Source: Blastomyces gilchristii SLH14081 (lineage: Eukaryota; Ascomycota; Eurotiomycetes; Onygenales; Ajellomycetaceae). From it: a stretch of 64,000 nt of DNA. Position 1 is the first letter of the stretch. The number at the start of each line of letters is the position of its first letter. The stretch lies in the NCBI RefSeq assembly GCF_000003855.2, contig NW_003101650.1, forward strand, positions 287,179 through 351,178, read 5' to 3'. The notes under the pieces were generated by a model. That model was not told the DNA's origin. It saw nothing but the letters and a program-made list of their open reading frames with translations, and ran no database searches. Shown here piece after piece: positions 12,312 to 29,600 of the stretch. Position numbers and translations under genes: made by a program.

Positions 12312-14723
12312 ATTAGTTAGTAGGCTGCGGCTATAAATTATTTTCGTTTGGTTCAGATGGAAATCATGGAAGCCCTGTTTTTGCCCTCTTATCTACTACT
12401 CTACTAGTTACAGTATACTCCGTACAATAAACATGAACATGACTGGCCCCAAAAGATTCAACGGCGTCGCCGGGCGGCATGACCGATAATAACACTCCAG
12501 CCATGGACTCATCGGCGCATCGGACATGTTCTGTTTGTTTGTGCTTACATAGAATGTGCGGACTAGCTTCAGGTACATACAGACTTTTGACTCCGTACAA
12601 AGTTACAAAAGTTACAAGCTTAACCTTCGGAGGCATGCAGAGAGAGCCGGCCGATTTGAGATGAAACTTCACTCGCTCTCCTTGCTGGCTTCGTATTTAG
12701 CACACTTCCCTTTTCCCCCCCCCCCCCCCCCTGGCATTTGCGCCTGTTTAGTACAAGCCGGATGGATCCATATATGTACGCTGTATGGTATGGTATGTAG
12801 CCCCCCCCCCCCTCCGGGGGCCAGGATGGAATGACTGATGAATAACTGATGAGTCTGACTGACTGACTGGACTTCCGCCAGCCATACAATTTTCTCCCGC
12901 TCCCGCTTCGATAATGCTTCTAGAAGGATTCCTCCCTCGGCCGGAATCCAGAAACTGCGCTTGCACTAACGAAAATTCCTCTGCCCCAAAAAAGAAGAGA
13001 AATCCCTAGTTCCGCCCGCCGGGGCTACTACTCTACTACTGCGTACAAAGGAACAGCAAGAAAAATAAAATAATAAAATAAAATAAAATAAAATAAAACA
13101 AAGTCATAGGTAACACTAAATCAGTGGCGTCCGCTAACTAACTAAAATAATAAATTCTTATTCTTGGGAAGAGACTTTAGGAGAGACTTTAGGAGAGGGG
13201 GAACAAACTCTCTCTCTCTCCCCTTTTACTCCGAGTCGGCTCCGGACTAACTGGACTGATCAAAAGGGAGGATAACTACGGAGTAGCTTCAACTGTAATT
13301 TGCGCCAGCCGGCAGTTGAAGAACTTGTCAGTTCCCTCTTTTTCCCCGCGCTGTTGCCCCGGCCGGGCCGTTTTGAATCAAAAGGCAGATCAATAGTGCA
13401 GCCCAGCTCGCTCCTTGTTACCTTTGACAGCTTCCTGTGGAGTTATGGATCATTAATAATGATTGCTTTTCCTATCCGCGCACTATGTATGGGTCTAACG
13501 CTGTACGCTGCTTGTATGTTAGACGGACGGGCTGTGGGTATGTTTTATATTTTTATCCATTTAAGTAAGCAAAGCAAGATAGGGAATTTTCAACAATGAA
13601 AGGGCTCTTTTATCGCCACGACAAATAGAACCAAGCTTCTACGATGCATTATTTACCCACTCATGCCCCGATATCCCATCCCACAGGCCTCAAAAAAAGA
13701 TCAATATTAAAAATAAATAAACGACGCCTTCACAAGTCACCAACCAGCCTCGTGTGCGCACAACTAGCAAAAAAGAGGCGGAAAAACAAGCACAACCAAA
13801 GCGTCGTTGATAGCAGCAGCAAACCGCCGTGGGGCCGGATCATTCAAGCGTTGGCCCCAACCAGAAGCGGCTAAGTGTGAGAGCACTTCACTTTTACTGC
13901 GTATATCGCTAAGACTTTGGGGGATTTCCGGGGCTAGTCGGGTAGATAGATAGATGAAGATGAATGGGCTGGTGGTAGCTTGCAGCTTGCAGCTTGCAAC
14001 TTGCAACTTGGCAGTCCGCCGAATCGCTGAAATAATAATAATAATAATAATGAGATACATAACTTAAGTTACTCCGTAAGTACGCCGAGTGGGGTGGAAC
14101 AACCCATGCCGTGCCCTGTCTTCCCTGGCCGCTATTCTTGTCAGTGGATCCTCGGCCATGGAATGATGGATGATGCAGATGATGGGGCGGGGAGACGCTC
14201 TTCCAGAAGTATTCTTGACTAGTAAGTATCCTTCGTTTGCTGGTCGTTTGTTTTTGGGGACAGGTAATAACTCGTGTGTAATGTATACATGCATACGGTA
14301 CGATACTGTATCTTATCATGTTGCCTATACATATCAAACAGTGCCTACTACTGCGTAGCTTACATGCTGCGGCGGTGATACACAGGTTGCAGTTGCATAT
14401 GTATAGAGAATTGAGTTTATTTATTTATTATTAATATTAATCAAGCTCAATAGTTGAGCTGATGGTTGACATTTCCTTTGTTGTGAGATATAAAATAGGC
14501 TTTGATTTCCTAACCAGCCAGCTGCTGCCAAGGTTGTTATTATTATTTCTATTTATTATTGAGATGTCCGTCCCGTCGACATCAAACAATAATACAACGC
14601 AATAGCCAAGGCGAAACCAAAGAGCTATCTATCTATTTATCCAACCACCCGAAGGCATCCATGGATACCAAACGATATCCCAAGAAGATTTCGTGACCAA
14701 CGATCAAGGCACAGCGGAATGGA

Positions 14724-14753
14724 AAAGAAGAAGAAGAAGAAGAAGAAGAAGAA
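14724..14753. repeat. GAA trinucleotide microsatellite
   Basis: About ten AAG/GAA units in non-coding DNA. The frames across it (poly-Phe or poly-Leu on the minus strand) are spurious. Confidence 0.85.
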
Positions 14754-15243
14754 ATGCATCGAACAATCTTTGAAACTTCTTCCAGCCGCGCCGCCAGGCG
14801 GGCAGGGATAACCTGTAACTAACAGAGCACGAAAGACGCTGACCCTGTCTGCATCTGACACGAGTGAGTCTCCTCGCCCTCACTATTGGCCGCTGCCAAT
14901 CGAGCCGATTGTGGACTGACTGCACCCAACTGATCAATCGTTGGGATTGAGCTTGGTTGCTTGGCCCTGGGGTATGGTAGTTATGGATAGCATCGTTATC
15001 GTTATGGAGAGAGGAGAGGGCGGGAGAATTATTACAGCGTAGAGACTTGGGAGAGTCGGCGAATTTCTGGCTAGTTAGTTTCTCTTTTATTTTTTAATTA
15101 ATTAATTAATTATTCTTCTTTCCTGGCGATTCTGAGCTGCACTTGCTGCTGACTGGGACTGGGACTTGGACTGGGATGATGTGTTGGCGTCGAGGATGGA
15201 TGAGGTTCTTGGGACTGATCATTTTTTACTTTTTATTTAGTTA

Positions 15244-15245
<2 letters not shown>

Positions 15246-15297
<52 letters not shown>
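15246..15297. repeat. 52-base poly-T homopolymer
   Basis: An uninterrupted T run in intergenic DNA. A similar run of 53 T lies at 22606-22658. Possibly old poly-A tails of retroelement copies, or simple expansion; no flanking element is recognisable. Confidence 0.9.
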
Positions 15298-15299
<2 letters not shown>

Positions 15300-17354
15300 C
15301 CGCCAGGTAAAATCGAACAAACAAAACATGACTTATCATAGTATATCTACGATGTAGTGTGTGTGTATGTACATGTACATGTACACTGAGGCGGCTGGGA
15401 TGAAGGATGTCGGGGAATGTCTCAATTATGTGCTGAATTTCAACTATTAGTCTGCCTAGCCATGAATTAACTTCTCTTTTCCCATCTCCTCTCCCTCTCC
15501 TAGAATTTCTTTTGTCTGAACCGTTTTTCCGCAGGTGGACAGGAGTTTTTTCCACCTCTTTTTTTGCCTTCATTGTTGTTGACCTTTCGGTTTGGCTGGC
15601 TGACTATATCTAGATAGAACCTCTTGCTCTCGCCTACAGGACCAGACCTCTCTCTCTTTCTCTCCCTTGGCTACTTCAAAAGGGCCGCATCAATAATGAA
15701 TTAAAAAAAAAATCAAGTTTATTGCCCCACAGCCTACTCTGTACAGGCCCGCTGAGATTCGCAAATGATTCCCAGCGCACTTCTATACCTACCCCTATCA
15801 AGCATGGCCCACACTGCAAACAAAGAGCCCTCCCCTCCCTGCCTTGTTGCTCCAGATGGCCCCCCCATGGACGCCCTGCAAGACTTGCCAATAATGACCC
15901 AAAAGCTGGGGTAAACTGCTTTTGATTCGCGGTTACTGCATAAGTCCCAAGGCCATAGTTGTTATGTCTATCTTAAACCGCCCCCCTCCGGCCTCAATCC
16001 CCAAGGCCATGGTACTGTATCTGCATATATATATATATATATATATAGTGTGCAGCGAGCATTCGATTGATATACCTTGCCTATTGCACATATGTACGGT
16101 ACATGTACGGTACATGTACTATACATCCATGCTACATCCATGCAACTTTACACTTCCCTACTTTATAAAAGGCCAGTTTCAATCAGGAATATAAATAAAG
16201 AATTTTATGTGTTTGTTTCTTTTTTTTCTTTTCTTTTTCTTTTCTTTCTTTTTTTTTTTTTCCTATGACTTGGGTAAGAAACTGGGAAAAGGATTTCATT
16301 TTGTGGCTATACTATTTATCTCCCCTTTTCTTTTTCGTTAGTTAACAGGCACATATAGACATGGATGGTTCATTTATTTACTCTACCTACCCTACCACCC
16401 CATTAAAAAGGCTTCTAAAAAAAGTTTATATCGTGTTTCAAAATGAGTTCCATGAAATACTAGCCTAAGGGGCCCCTGAAACCCGATGTGAATTCTGTTG
16501 ATATAGTTATATATATATATTTCCTCCCTAACAAAATACGGAAATGTGAGTGTTGCGCGCCATCAAAATGTGCGTTTCCTTGATGGTTTCCTCTCTCTTT
16601 TATTCCCCCTATCCTATCTCATTTGTATTTCTATTTATTATGCTTAAAAGATACATACATGTACTGTACAGTACATACATATGACTTGGAGGAAGACGGA
16701 CCAGGGCTTGGCGTGCCCAACCCTCCTCTTCTTTTGATCCAACCTCGACGAGTTTCCATGCACGCAACGTACTGTACATGACATGTAACTTCCCCCATAG
16801 GATAGGGCTAAGAAGTACACTAGAAGTGCCAGAGTTCGAAGATCCGCGTCTTCTTGATTCCTTTTCTTTTGGTGTGTACTTACTACCTTTGTCAGGGTTT
16901 TAATTCTATTCTACATAGGACGCATGTAGAAAGCAAATCGATGATAGGAGTTCAATCAAGGAAAAATGGGGGAGGGGGGAGTCCTTTTACACCTGTTGAA
17001 AAAACATATCCTAGCAACGTTTATAACAAAATAAATTGGGCCTGGTATATCAGGATCTAATGAATGTGTGTCTATGGAAATGCTTCTAGATCTTCCAAGT
17101 TAAAAACATATTATACTTACGCCATGTAATATTGATACTATACCAAGGGGTAACTAGTAGGTAGTAAGTAAGTGTAGATTGATTGATACTATTGCCCCGG
17201 GGCGAGGAATGTTGGGTGCCGCTGAAAAAAACCATTGCAATGCAATTCGTACAAAATGCCAATGAATGGTAGGTCGCAAATCTGAGTCCAATGCCTGTGT
17301 TTGATGTCGTAGAGAAAATAACCAACAACAAGGCCCAACCGCCGCTGTACCACT

Positions 17355-20966
<3,612 letters not shown>

Positions 20967-21369
20967 TTCGCATTGGGTTGCCCAACATTAAAACAAAAAC
21001 AACATAAGGGAAACAACAGAAGATTTTCTCATTCGATCCAACGTGTGTAGTCTGTCATTATATCATCTTATTCATATCCCACACTCTGGATTATCTACTA
21101 TATCGCGCCTGTCATTGTTTGGAGATTAGCTGAAATAGGCAGAAGATTGTTCCGCGCTAAGAGCGCGGAAGCGTATGATCACCGCGCAACATAGTTTTCC
21201 CGGTGTCCGTTTAAACCTCACTTTCTCCCTCATTCATCCACCAGTAACTACAGAGGACATTCGAGTTTTACCAAAACCACTAGCAGTTATTATTATTAGT
21301 ATTCTTCTTCCTTTTATTCTCCTATTTCAGTGTGAACCTATACAGAAGATCTCTCTCAGCATCTTACCC

Positions 21370-21649
21370 TGAGAGCAGAATTTATTTCTAATCACTCATC
21401 TAACTACTCTCACTCAGATGTATACAGATCTCAAGCAGTCTTTATATTAATTATATGATTTTATATGCATGTCATTGATCAGAGAAAACTCTTCACTACT
21501 TTTAATTTGAATTTGAAATCTAGTATGATTCTGATTCTTTAATATCTCTAAACTAGACTGTTCAGAGAAATTCATTAAAATCAGATTAAATCTGAGTGAA
21601 TACAAAGACAATCTTTGTACATTAGAACTTAATGTTATTCTGTCTATTA

Positions 21650-21693
<44 letters not shown>

Positions 21694-21800
21694 AAATCAT
21701 TTTCTTCTAGTTCATTGATGAATCCTCTGTAGTCAAGCCTCAGAAGATTGTGAATGTAATCAAATAGATCATGAACAAGTCATCTTGTGTTAGAGATAGG
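21370..21800. repeat. AT-rich, RIP-like decayed patch
   Basis: Strongly AT-rich, essentially lacking CpG, with many TCTCA/CAGA/TATA words like the 61-64 kb island. It contains an AT dinucleotide microsatellite. It probably derives from an old repeat inactivated by C-to-T mutation; no coding remnant is readable. Confidence 0.5.
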
Positions 21801-22109
21801 ATTCAAACCTGCAGCTCTGATGTCTCAGAAGGGCCATTCCCCCATAGCCAGTTCCCACCATGGACAGCGCTTTTGCCCCACCAAACTACTACCAGTAAAG
21901 AAGATTTTTTACCATGTCCCATCTGTTTGTAAAATTAATTCCCCTTGTTGTTCACATGGTGGGGCCAAAATGTTATAGTAGTAGTAGCGTGAAATGATCT
22001 AACTGGATTTGAATTTGATGGATGTGAGGATGTGAAGCAATGAAGCATAAAGTAGACTGGATGGAATGGAGCTGACACTTTTTGTTAGTCATTTCGCATT
22101 TTTAGCTGA

Positions 22110-22162
<53 letters not shown>
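22110..22162. repeat. ATT trinucleotide microsatellite
   Basis: Around 17 uninterrupted TTA/ATT units in non-coding DNA. Similar shorter tracts are at 24550-24580 and 24729-24765, and inside the Snt2-like gene's second intron (28081-28101). Confidence 0.85.
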
Positions 22163-22163
<1 letters not shown>

Positions 22164-22602
22164 GATTCTGACCTGACACAACGATGTTTCTGCGGGAAAC
22201 TTCAACTCCCAACTCTTGTTATGGTGATGAACCAGACAGTTAAGAACAGGTTCTTGATATGCACTACATACACCTAGTTACAATGTGGTGAAGGAACTTG
22301 CGCCACACTTCCCGCTCATGTTGTCCCCTGATAACTCTTTTCTGTGGCTTTTCACTCTTGGTCGGGGCGGTGGCGACTCAGCTGCTATTAATATTACTCA
22401 GTGTACTCCGTAGCGTATCTCCCATAGACAGGTACCTATCATTTTGCATTTTTTGCTCTAATCATGGAATAATAACAGTTCCCTTCTGGCTCTCCAGTCC
22501 ATAGAAAAGTTCAAAAAAGTGCAAAGGATCATATTATTTATTAATTCTTTTTTAAGAAGAAGAAAATAACTCAGAAGTGGAGGTTCTGTTTTCAAAGGAA
22601 TG

Positions 22603-22605
<3 letters not shown>

Positions 22606-22658
<53 letters not shown>
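22606..22658. repeat. 53-base poly-T homopolymer
   Basis: Uninterrupted T run in intergenic DNA, comparable to that at 15246-15297. Its true length is uncertain in any assembly. Confidence 0.9.
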
Positions 22659-22661
<3 letters not shown>

Positions 22662-23192
22662 TTCCCCCTGCCACGAGGCAAAAAGATGCGGGCTATAAAA
22701 CCGGACAGACGGGACGGCGGGTGAGGTTACGAACTTACAGGTAGCGACAGAACACAGTTTTCCCCACACAACTACCCACGCTCAAAGTTCTGTACATGCA
22801 TACATGCATACATACATACATACATAACCCTCTCGTTGTTTTCTCGGTGAGTTGACCATGGCAGTTGTTCGAGAAGGTCAATCCCATGAGTGATAGATGA
22901 TTGAGAAAAGCCAATTGATCGAAAACGAGGTCTTGTGTTTGCAGCGTTTTTAGGGTATCGTATCAACCGTCCGAGCATGAGACGGGGGGGAAGAATAATA
23001 ATATATACTGGGGACTGCGCGTGTCTGCTGCGCCGCGCGGGGCGTGGGTGTTATTAAAATATAATGATAATTATAATCAGAATACGTCTGTCTGTAATCT
23101 GTACTCTAAATAATCAGAAGAAGGATAGTTAGTAAGAGTCACACACGGATTGGGTCCTGTCTTCGTACCCCGTACCCCCCCGTATGTTGTCT

Positions 23193-23225
<33 letters not shown>

Positions 23226-25735
23226 ATTGCGACACTCGCGATGAAAGGAAAATAATAACCTAAACATAGAGATATATAGAGGAGTATGATATGCCATATT
23301 ATCATCATCGTGTACTGTGTTAAGAACAGTGTTCAAAATAAGTGCTCCCAAAGCATCTTTTAAACTTAACGTTATTATATTATTGAATTTTGTATGTATG
23401 TACAATCTCCGTACAGACTAGTTACTCCTTATGCCAAGTTGAGTCCAAAGTTATTTTTCTGAGTTAACTAGTGGAAGTTAAGTCATTTAAACTTTCTCAC
23501 CAGACCCAGTCTCATTAATCTTGAAGGGGCGCAGAGTGAAGTAATAATACTACTTGGAATTTGGCGGAGCGGACGGCACGGTTGACGGTTGAACGGTTTG
23601 ACAATGAAGGGGGAGGGAGGAAAGAAGGCAATGAGCCAAAATTGAAAAAAAAAAATAAAAATAAAAATAAAAAATAAAAAATAAAAAAATAAAGATAAAG
23701 TAAAAATAAACCATCACGTATTTTGTGTTTTGATCGAGACGAGACAGAGCGCGGTTGGTAGGTAGGGATGAATATGATTGTTTGCTCGAAAAGGTACTGC
23801 AGAGTATGTGATCCCCCGCCTCCCGCGAAGTTAATTATAAAGAATGATAACTACTAAAAGGCGCCTTCACCCCCTTTGACCAGGCGGCGGGGATAGGATA
23901 GCCTGATAGGGGAGTCATCTTTTTTGTTCTTTTTCTTTTTCTGCCATATATTTTCTGTTTGCCGGATGCCCTAATAACCCAGAAGGAAGTTGGCTGAATA
24001 TATTTTGTTAATATGTTGTTTTCATAATGGCAATTGCCTGTCCTGTCCTATCAAGTACTGTACGGAGTAGTTAGATGTTACATACATTACATAGTACAGC
24101 CGGGAGTACTACTGCTTTCAACAGGTTCCGAAGGTACACGTACAGTACACGCATGGAGATGGGGATATCAATACATCCCGTGCAAATTGAGGACCGGAAA
24201 GAGTAATAATGCCCTCAGCATTTAGGTAACCGTTGTAGTTAACTAGTTATAGGATGTTGCTGGCAATATATTATTACTACACAAGAGGGATGTCATGCCA
24301 TCCTGCCAGCCCCAGGACATGCTATCCTATCCCCACTAATCAGGGCGGGCTTGCTGGGATTAGAAGAGAAACGGATAAAATAATTGCTGTCCAGATGCAA
24401 CCAACAGGTCTGAGGAGAAGTTAACCTCATGGCATGGCATAAGCTGTGGTGGGAAGGGTATTGAGTAGATTATTTAGAATCATATTATTATTTCTCGTCG
24501 TATTAACAATTGTTGTCTAATTTGAAGCGTAATATATAGACTATCTAATATAACAATAATAATAATTATTATTATTATTATATCGCACGCACAACCTTAA
24601 AAAAAACAGAAGTGGTGGGGTTTGGAACTTCTGCGCCATGATATGATGATGATCCACACCCGCCAGTCAGTGATCAGTTCCAGTCAGTGATGAGCAGAAT
24701 CCGCCTACGCGCCCTGGTATTTTTAGAGATTATTATTATTATTATATTATTATTAACATTATTATTGTTAACTATTATTTTATTTCCCTCGCGCGAGTTC
24801 GTTGGGTCTAGGAGGAATAATAATGATCAAGGCAATGATGGAATAATAACACAGTTCCTCCCTCTGTTTCCTTGTAGGGCGTCAAGGCCAAACCTTCCCA
24901 TGTTATCAATTAGTTATCCATATCAGTATCATCATTCATCGTTTACTGTGTATCAAAGAAGACACCAGACCCAGCTGCTCCTCGTCCAGGGCGGCTGCGA
25001 CAGACAGACAGACAGACAGAGTAAGTAGTGGGTGAGGGCCTCCTCGACTTTTAGCACTTTTCCCTGCTTCTTGTCTGCTTCTGCTCTCTTCTTACTTTCA
25101 TACTTTTTTTACTTTCTGACTTTCTGACTTTACCCGTCTTCCTTTTCTTCTGCTGCTGCTGTTTCTTCTTCTTCTTCTTCTTCTTCTTCCTTTCTCTCTC
25201 CCCCAATTTCTCTCCCTCCCACTAATTTCCTCACTCGGCCCCATAGTTATCTACGTATCTCCATTTCTCAATCTTCTTCCCATTCTCCCATCTGGCTCCA
25301 TCTGGGCCTATATCTTCCACACTTCACCCTCCCCTCTAATATCTCTCACTCACTCTCTCCTCCTCCTCCTCCCCCCCTCCCCCCTTCACCGCTGCCACAA
25401 CCCTCGCCACAACTTCTTTGATATCAGCCATATCAGCTCATATCGCCGGTCTGGGTCCCCTGCTTTTTGATTCCTCACCCTGGCTGTTCTTCCCACTCCT
25501 CCACTCCTACATACGAACCCCAATCCATACTCATCTCATAGGTACTGTATTTTCCTGCGCGCCTCTTCCTGCTTTTTCCCTGCTTTTTCCCTTCATCTTC
25601 CTCATCTATTATCTCTTCTGTCGCCCTTCCTTCGTCCTTGATTTACTTACTCTCTCTTCACTCCCCCAATATTCCGTTGGGTTTGTGGTCGCTTTTTCGC
25701 CCAACTCAAATGCCAATATCATCCGTTTCCCCACA

Positions 25736-25835
25736 NNNNNNNNNNNNNNNNNNNNNNNNNNNNNNNNNNNNNNNNNNNNNNNNNNNNNNNNNNNNNNNNN
25801 NNNNNNNNNNNNNNNNNNNNNNNNNNNNNNNNNNN
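25736..25835. other. Assembly gap (100 N)
   Basis: Exactly 100 N, a conventional unknown-length gap. The 125 bases to its right are dominated by stretched G, C, T and A homopolymers and look like poor-quality consensus. Confidence 0.95.
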
Positions 25836-26672
25836 GGGGGGGGGATTTTTGGAAGACCAAGGGGGGGGGCTTTTTGCCCCCCCTTTCGAATAGGTAAAAT
25901 TTTATTTAGGGTTTTTGTTTTCCCCCCCCAAAAAAAACCCTCCCCCCCCCCCCCCCCCCCCCAGCCGCTAAGCCCGAAATCTTTCCTGCATCTATCTACC
26001 TAGCCTAGGTCCCGTTCCCGTTCTCATTTGCCCTCTCTTTCGGTTTCATTTCTTTTTTTTTTTTACTTTTTTTCTTTTTTCTTTTGTTTCTTTTGGACAC
26101 CAAAACCCCCCCCTTCCCTTCCCTTCCCCTCCCCTCCCCTCTTCATCATCCTGACCCTGATCCCCGAGCCTGTTTCATAGCTGCTCCTGTGCTGCTTCTT
26201 TGTATGCTCCTGTGTGTTCCTGGTGTTCCTGGTGTTCTCCGCCCTGCATCCTCCTCCTCTCCATCCTCCCATCCATGAAATAGCCACTGCCATTGCCGCC
26301 AAAGTCTGTTTGTCGCAGCTCTACTTTTGCCGTGCGGCCGTCATATCCATGGATACATTCCCACGTCCACTTCAGAACTTTTTCTTTTTTTTTTTTTTTT
26401 TGTGTGTGTTCGTTCTCTTGCTGGGTGAACTCCAATCACTATTCTTATCACCACTCTTATTAAACACCACCCACCACACTACACTACAACACGCACCACA
26501 CCACCATCACCATCCATTCCATCATCGTTTCCGCCACTAATACTCACACCCGCCAATCTTAACCTTAACTAACCTCCACTCTACCCAACAGTCCCCCCCC
26601 CCCCCCCCAAAATTGCTGTGGATGTATCACTACGCCAAGCGGTTTTCGCCAGGTTGCGCCTGATTTTTCACA

Positions 26673-29600
26673 ATGTCCTCGTCGCAGTCGGCCGCTGCGA
26701 CTCCGGACAGGAACCGTTCCCCCTCCACCAAGGCCTCCGACCAGTTGTCTACCGAAAATGCTTCTTCGCGAAACGGGATCGTTGACTCGACAGCTCCCAA
26801 ATCTAACCCGGTCGTAAATGGTCTGCAGTCCCAGCCAATGACGGCCACTACATCTTCTGCGTCCTCTCCAACCTCAGACACGGTACCCCAGAACATCACC
26901 ACTCCCTCAGCGACTGGCGCCGTTCCCTATGGTACTCGTTCTAGAAATCGAGTTGGTGGCGCTCGACCGAACTATGCGGAGGATCGCGACATTGATGCTG
27001 ATTACGAACTTGTTGCTTCAATGTCGCGGTCTGGCGGTTCCAAGAGAGCCTCCAACGCAAACCACGGCGCCACATCCCCAAGCACAGACAATGACAAGGC
27101 GACCGGGATAAGCACGCGAAGACAGGCGACTACGAATAATAGCTCGAGTTCTGCTCCGCAAACGAAAGAACCTATCCCCGGAACGTCGTCATTTTCTGCC
27201 AATCTCAGTAGCAATAGTTCCACAGCGTCAAAGAAACGAAAACAGCCGGGCTCACACCAATCTACTCCTGCTTCCTCCACGCCAAACACCATCTCCCTCT
27301 CATCCACCAAGAAATTCATCGCGCCCGCAAACACATCGCCCGAATACCAGAAAGCGCATGGGCAGAACATGTTGACCTTCAATAATTGTAAGGCATATTT
27401 ACACCAGGGAAAGCTGAAAGCAGACGATGGCACTATTCTTAGTCTAAATGGTAAGTAAGCTTGCGATATGACGCCTTACATCCTTAATATGCGAATTATA
27501 GTAAATTTCTTTTCCCCACTTATTTGCCGTGACTATCTAACTTGGTCTTCTCTAATCCCTCCGTGCTAGACCATGTGTATCTGGTCTGCGAGCCGCCCGG
27601 CGAACCCTACTACCTTGCTCGCATTATGGAATTCCTGCCGTCCAAAGATAACCCTGACGGACCCATCGAGAGCATAAGGGTCAATTGGTACTATCGCCCT
27701 CGCGACATCCATCGCAACGTTTCCGATCCGCGCGTCGTCTTTGCTTCAATGCACTCCGATACATGTCCATTGTCATCACTTCGCGGTAAATGCCATATCA
27801 AACACCAGTCAGAAATCACAAATATGGATGACTACAGAAAATCCAAGGATTGCTTTTGGTTTGAGAAGATGTATGATCGCTACATCCAGCGATATTATGA
27901 CGTTATCCCAACGAGTAAGGTCATAAATGTACCACAACATGTCAAGAAAGTTTTGGATGAGCGGTGGAAGTACGTGTTGGTTGAGGTAGGCCGGAGAAAG
28001 GATTTGACCAGTGCAGTTAAAACCTGCAAAAAGTGTAGTTTGTATGCCGCAAAGTATGTAGCCAGAAATCCCTTCTCACTTATTATTATTATTATTATTA
28101 TTTTTGTTTTATTATTATCCTACTTTGGCCGGCTCACTAATACGATTACTAGTACGGATTCTGTGGATTGTGCTGTTTGTCATAGTACATATCACATGTA
28201 CTGTGTTCGGCCTGTGCTGCAAAAGAAACCAGCGCGCGGGTTCGCTTGGGCTTGCGCCGCATGCAGTCGCGCCCAAGAACGAAAGCTGGAGGCAAGGAAC
28301 ACCCCCATTATTGGAGAAGTGTCGGCCGAGACTGAAGTAGAGCCCTGTGAGGAGGAAGAAGAAGATCCCACCGCTCTAGCGGAAGCCACGCAACGAAGCA
28401 CACCTGCTCTCCCGGATGTAGTTCGACCTGCCACCAGTGAGCAGATTGCCCAGGCAAAGCTATGGCCTTTTAGGTATTTGGGAATACATTGTCGAGTGGA
28501 AGACGCTTTGGACTATGACGACAGGATATATCCCCGAGCAAGCTCTCGAATAGGGCCCCGCCACCAAGCGAACGTTATCCCATGGTATGGCCACCCAGTT
28601 CAATATGTCAAAGCTCCCGAACCGAAAAAGAGGAACGTCAAGTCTGCCAATAAGAAGGATCTTAAGCTTTCCAGGGAAGCTGTTGCTGCGATGGAAGCTG
28701 AGAAAGCTGAACGAGCTAAGCGACCGAAGTGGGTCCAAGATGAACCTGTGGGCTATATTCCTCGCGGAGAAGACGCGCCAGTTACTGTGAACGGCAAACA
28801 GATCCGCACCGCAGAGCTGCTTGTTAAGATGCCTGACGCTTCGCAACTTCCCTCTCGCGGTGAAGATGACGCTCCAGGGTCTTCCATAAGTGATGCAGAT
28901 CGCGAGAAATTCATCGACGAGTATATGGCCAAAGCCAAAGAGATCGCCCCTTCTCTCAAAGTTGAGAGATATTCTACAAATTTCCTGGACAAGGCACTCG
29001 AGCTTCTTTACGCAGAGAATTTTAATGTGCAAGCTGCACTGACAAGACTAAAACAAGTCAACAAGTATGCAGATCTCAAGGAGCCACATCTCCGCCCAGA
29101 AGAGGTTAAGGCGTTTGAAAGCGGGGTAGCTTTATACGGGTCCGAGCTCCGGAATGTGACAAAACATGTCGGGACTGTCCCACATCGTCACATTGTTCGA
29201 TATTACTACATGTGGAAAAAGACTCCGAAAGGTCGTCAAATTTGGGGCAATTTCGACGGGCGAAGGGGGAGGAAAGCAGCGAAACAAGCGGATAGTGCGG
29301 TAAAACTGGTTGACGACGTCGCAGATGATTATGACGATTCGGCATTTGATAATGACAAGGCAAAGGACAAAAAAAGGGGTTTTACATGCAAATTCTGTTC
29401 GACGAGGTCGTCAAGACAATGGAGGCGGGCTCCTGGAACTCCTCCTGGTACTGCCGTTTCAACAGACCCGAAACGAGACAAAGCAGTTCAAAGTCTCACT
29501 GTTGCGATTTGTCAACGATGTGCTACTCTCTGGAGAAAGTATGGTATCCAGTGGGAAGATGCTGACGAAGTTGTGAAGAAGATTGGTCAAGGGGGAAACA

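Larger units (their letters stand above)
9373..17354. other. 8-kb gene-free block
   Basis: No gene can be supported. The block lies between the phosphodiesterase start and the helicase 3' end. It contains microsatellites (GATATCA near 10927-10960, GAA at 14724-14753, TA at 16026-16046), very long homopolymers, GGTATG/CATACC arms, palindromic TGTAC and TACTCCGTAC motifs, and CT-rich promoter-like DNA just upstream of the phosphodiesterase. Frames of 60-140 codons on both strands have biased composition and no family features. Non-coding transcripts are possible but nothing in the sequence shows them. Confidence 0.6.
20967..26672. other. Gene-free block with decayed AT patch, microsatellites and a gap
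   Basis: No gene supported. The block starts with the helicase leader. A short perfect hairpin (CCGCGCT-AAG-AGCGCGG) lies near 21152-21168. An AT-rich, probably RIP-decayed patch spans about 21370-21800. Microsatellites: AT at about 21653-21690, ATT at about 22110-22162, CATA near 22796-22826, ACT at about 23193-23224, AAATA-type at 23650-23700, TTC at 25167-25190. A run of 53 T is at 22606-22658. From about 25050 the sequence turns pyrimidine-rich and probably forms the long promoter and leader of the Snt2-like gene, interrupted by the N gap. Confidence 0.6.

Noticed and set aside
13975..14060. CTTGCAG/CTTGCAA and ATA tandem words as a CRISPR-like array
   Set aside because: Units are adjacent without spacers; a simple microsatellite in a eukaryote.
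16831..16856. GAGTTCGAAGATCCG resembling a tRNA T-arm
   Set aside because: No acceptor stem or anticodon arm fits around it.
21780..21850. tRNA-like B-box word GGATTCAAACCTGCAG, with a similar word near 63205
   Set aside because: No A box or cloverleaf could be built; similarity is short and may only reflect related decayed repeats.
28054..28152. Reading the Snt2-like intron 2 as coding, giving a membrane-like Ile run
   Set aside because: Good GTATGT and TAG sites and restored PHD spacing show it is an intron; retention is noted only as a possibility.
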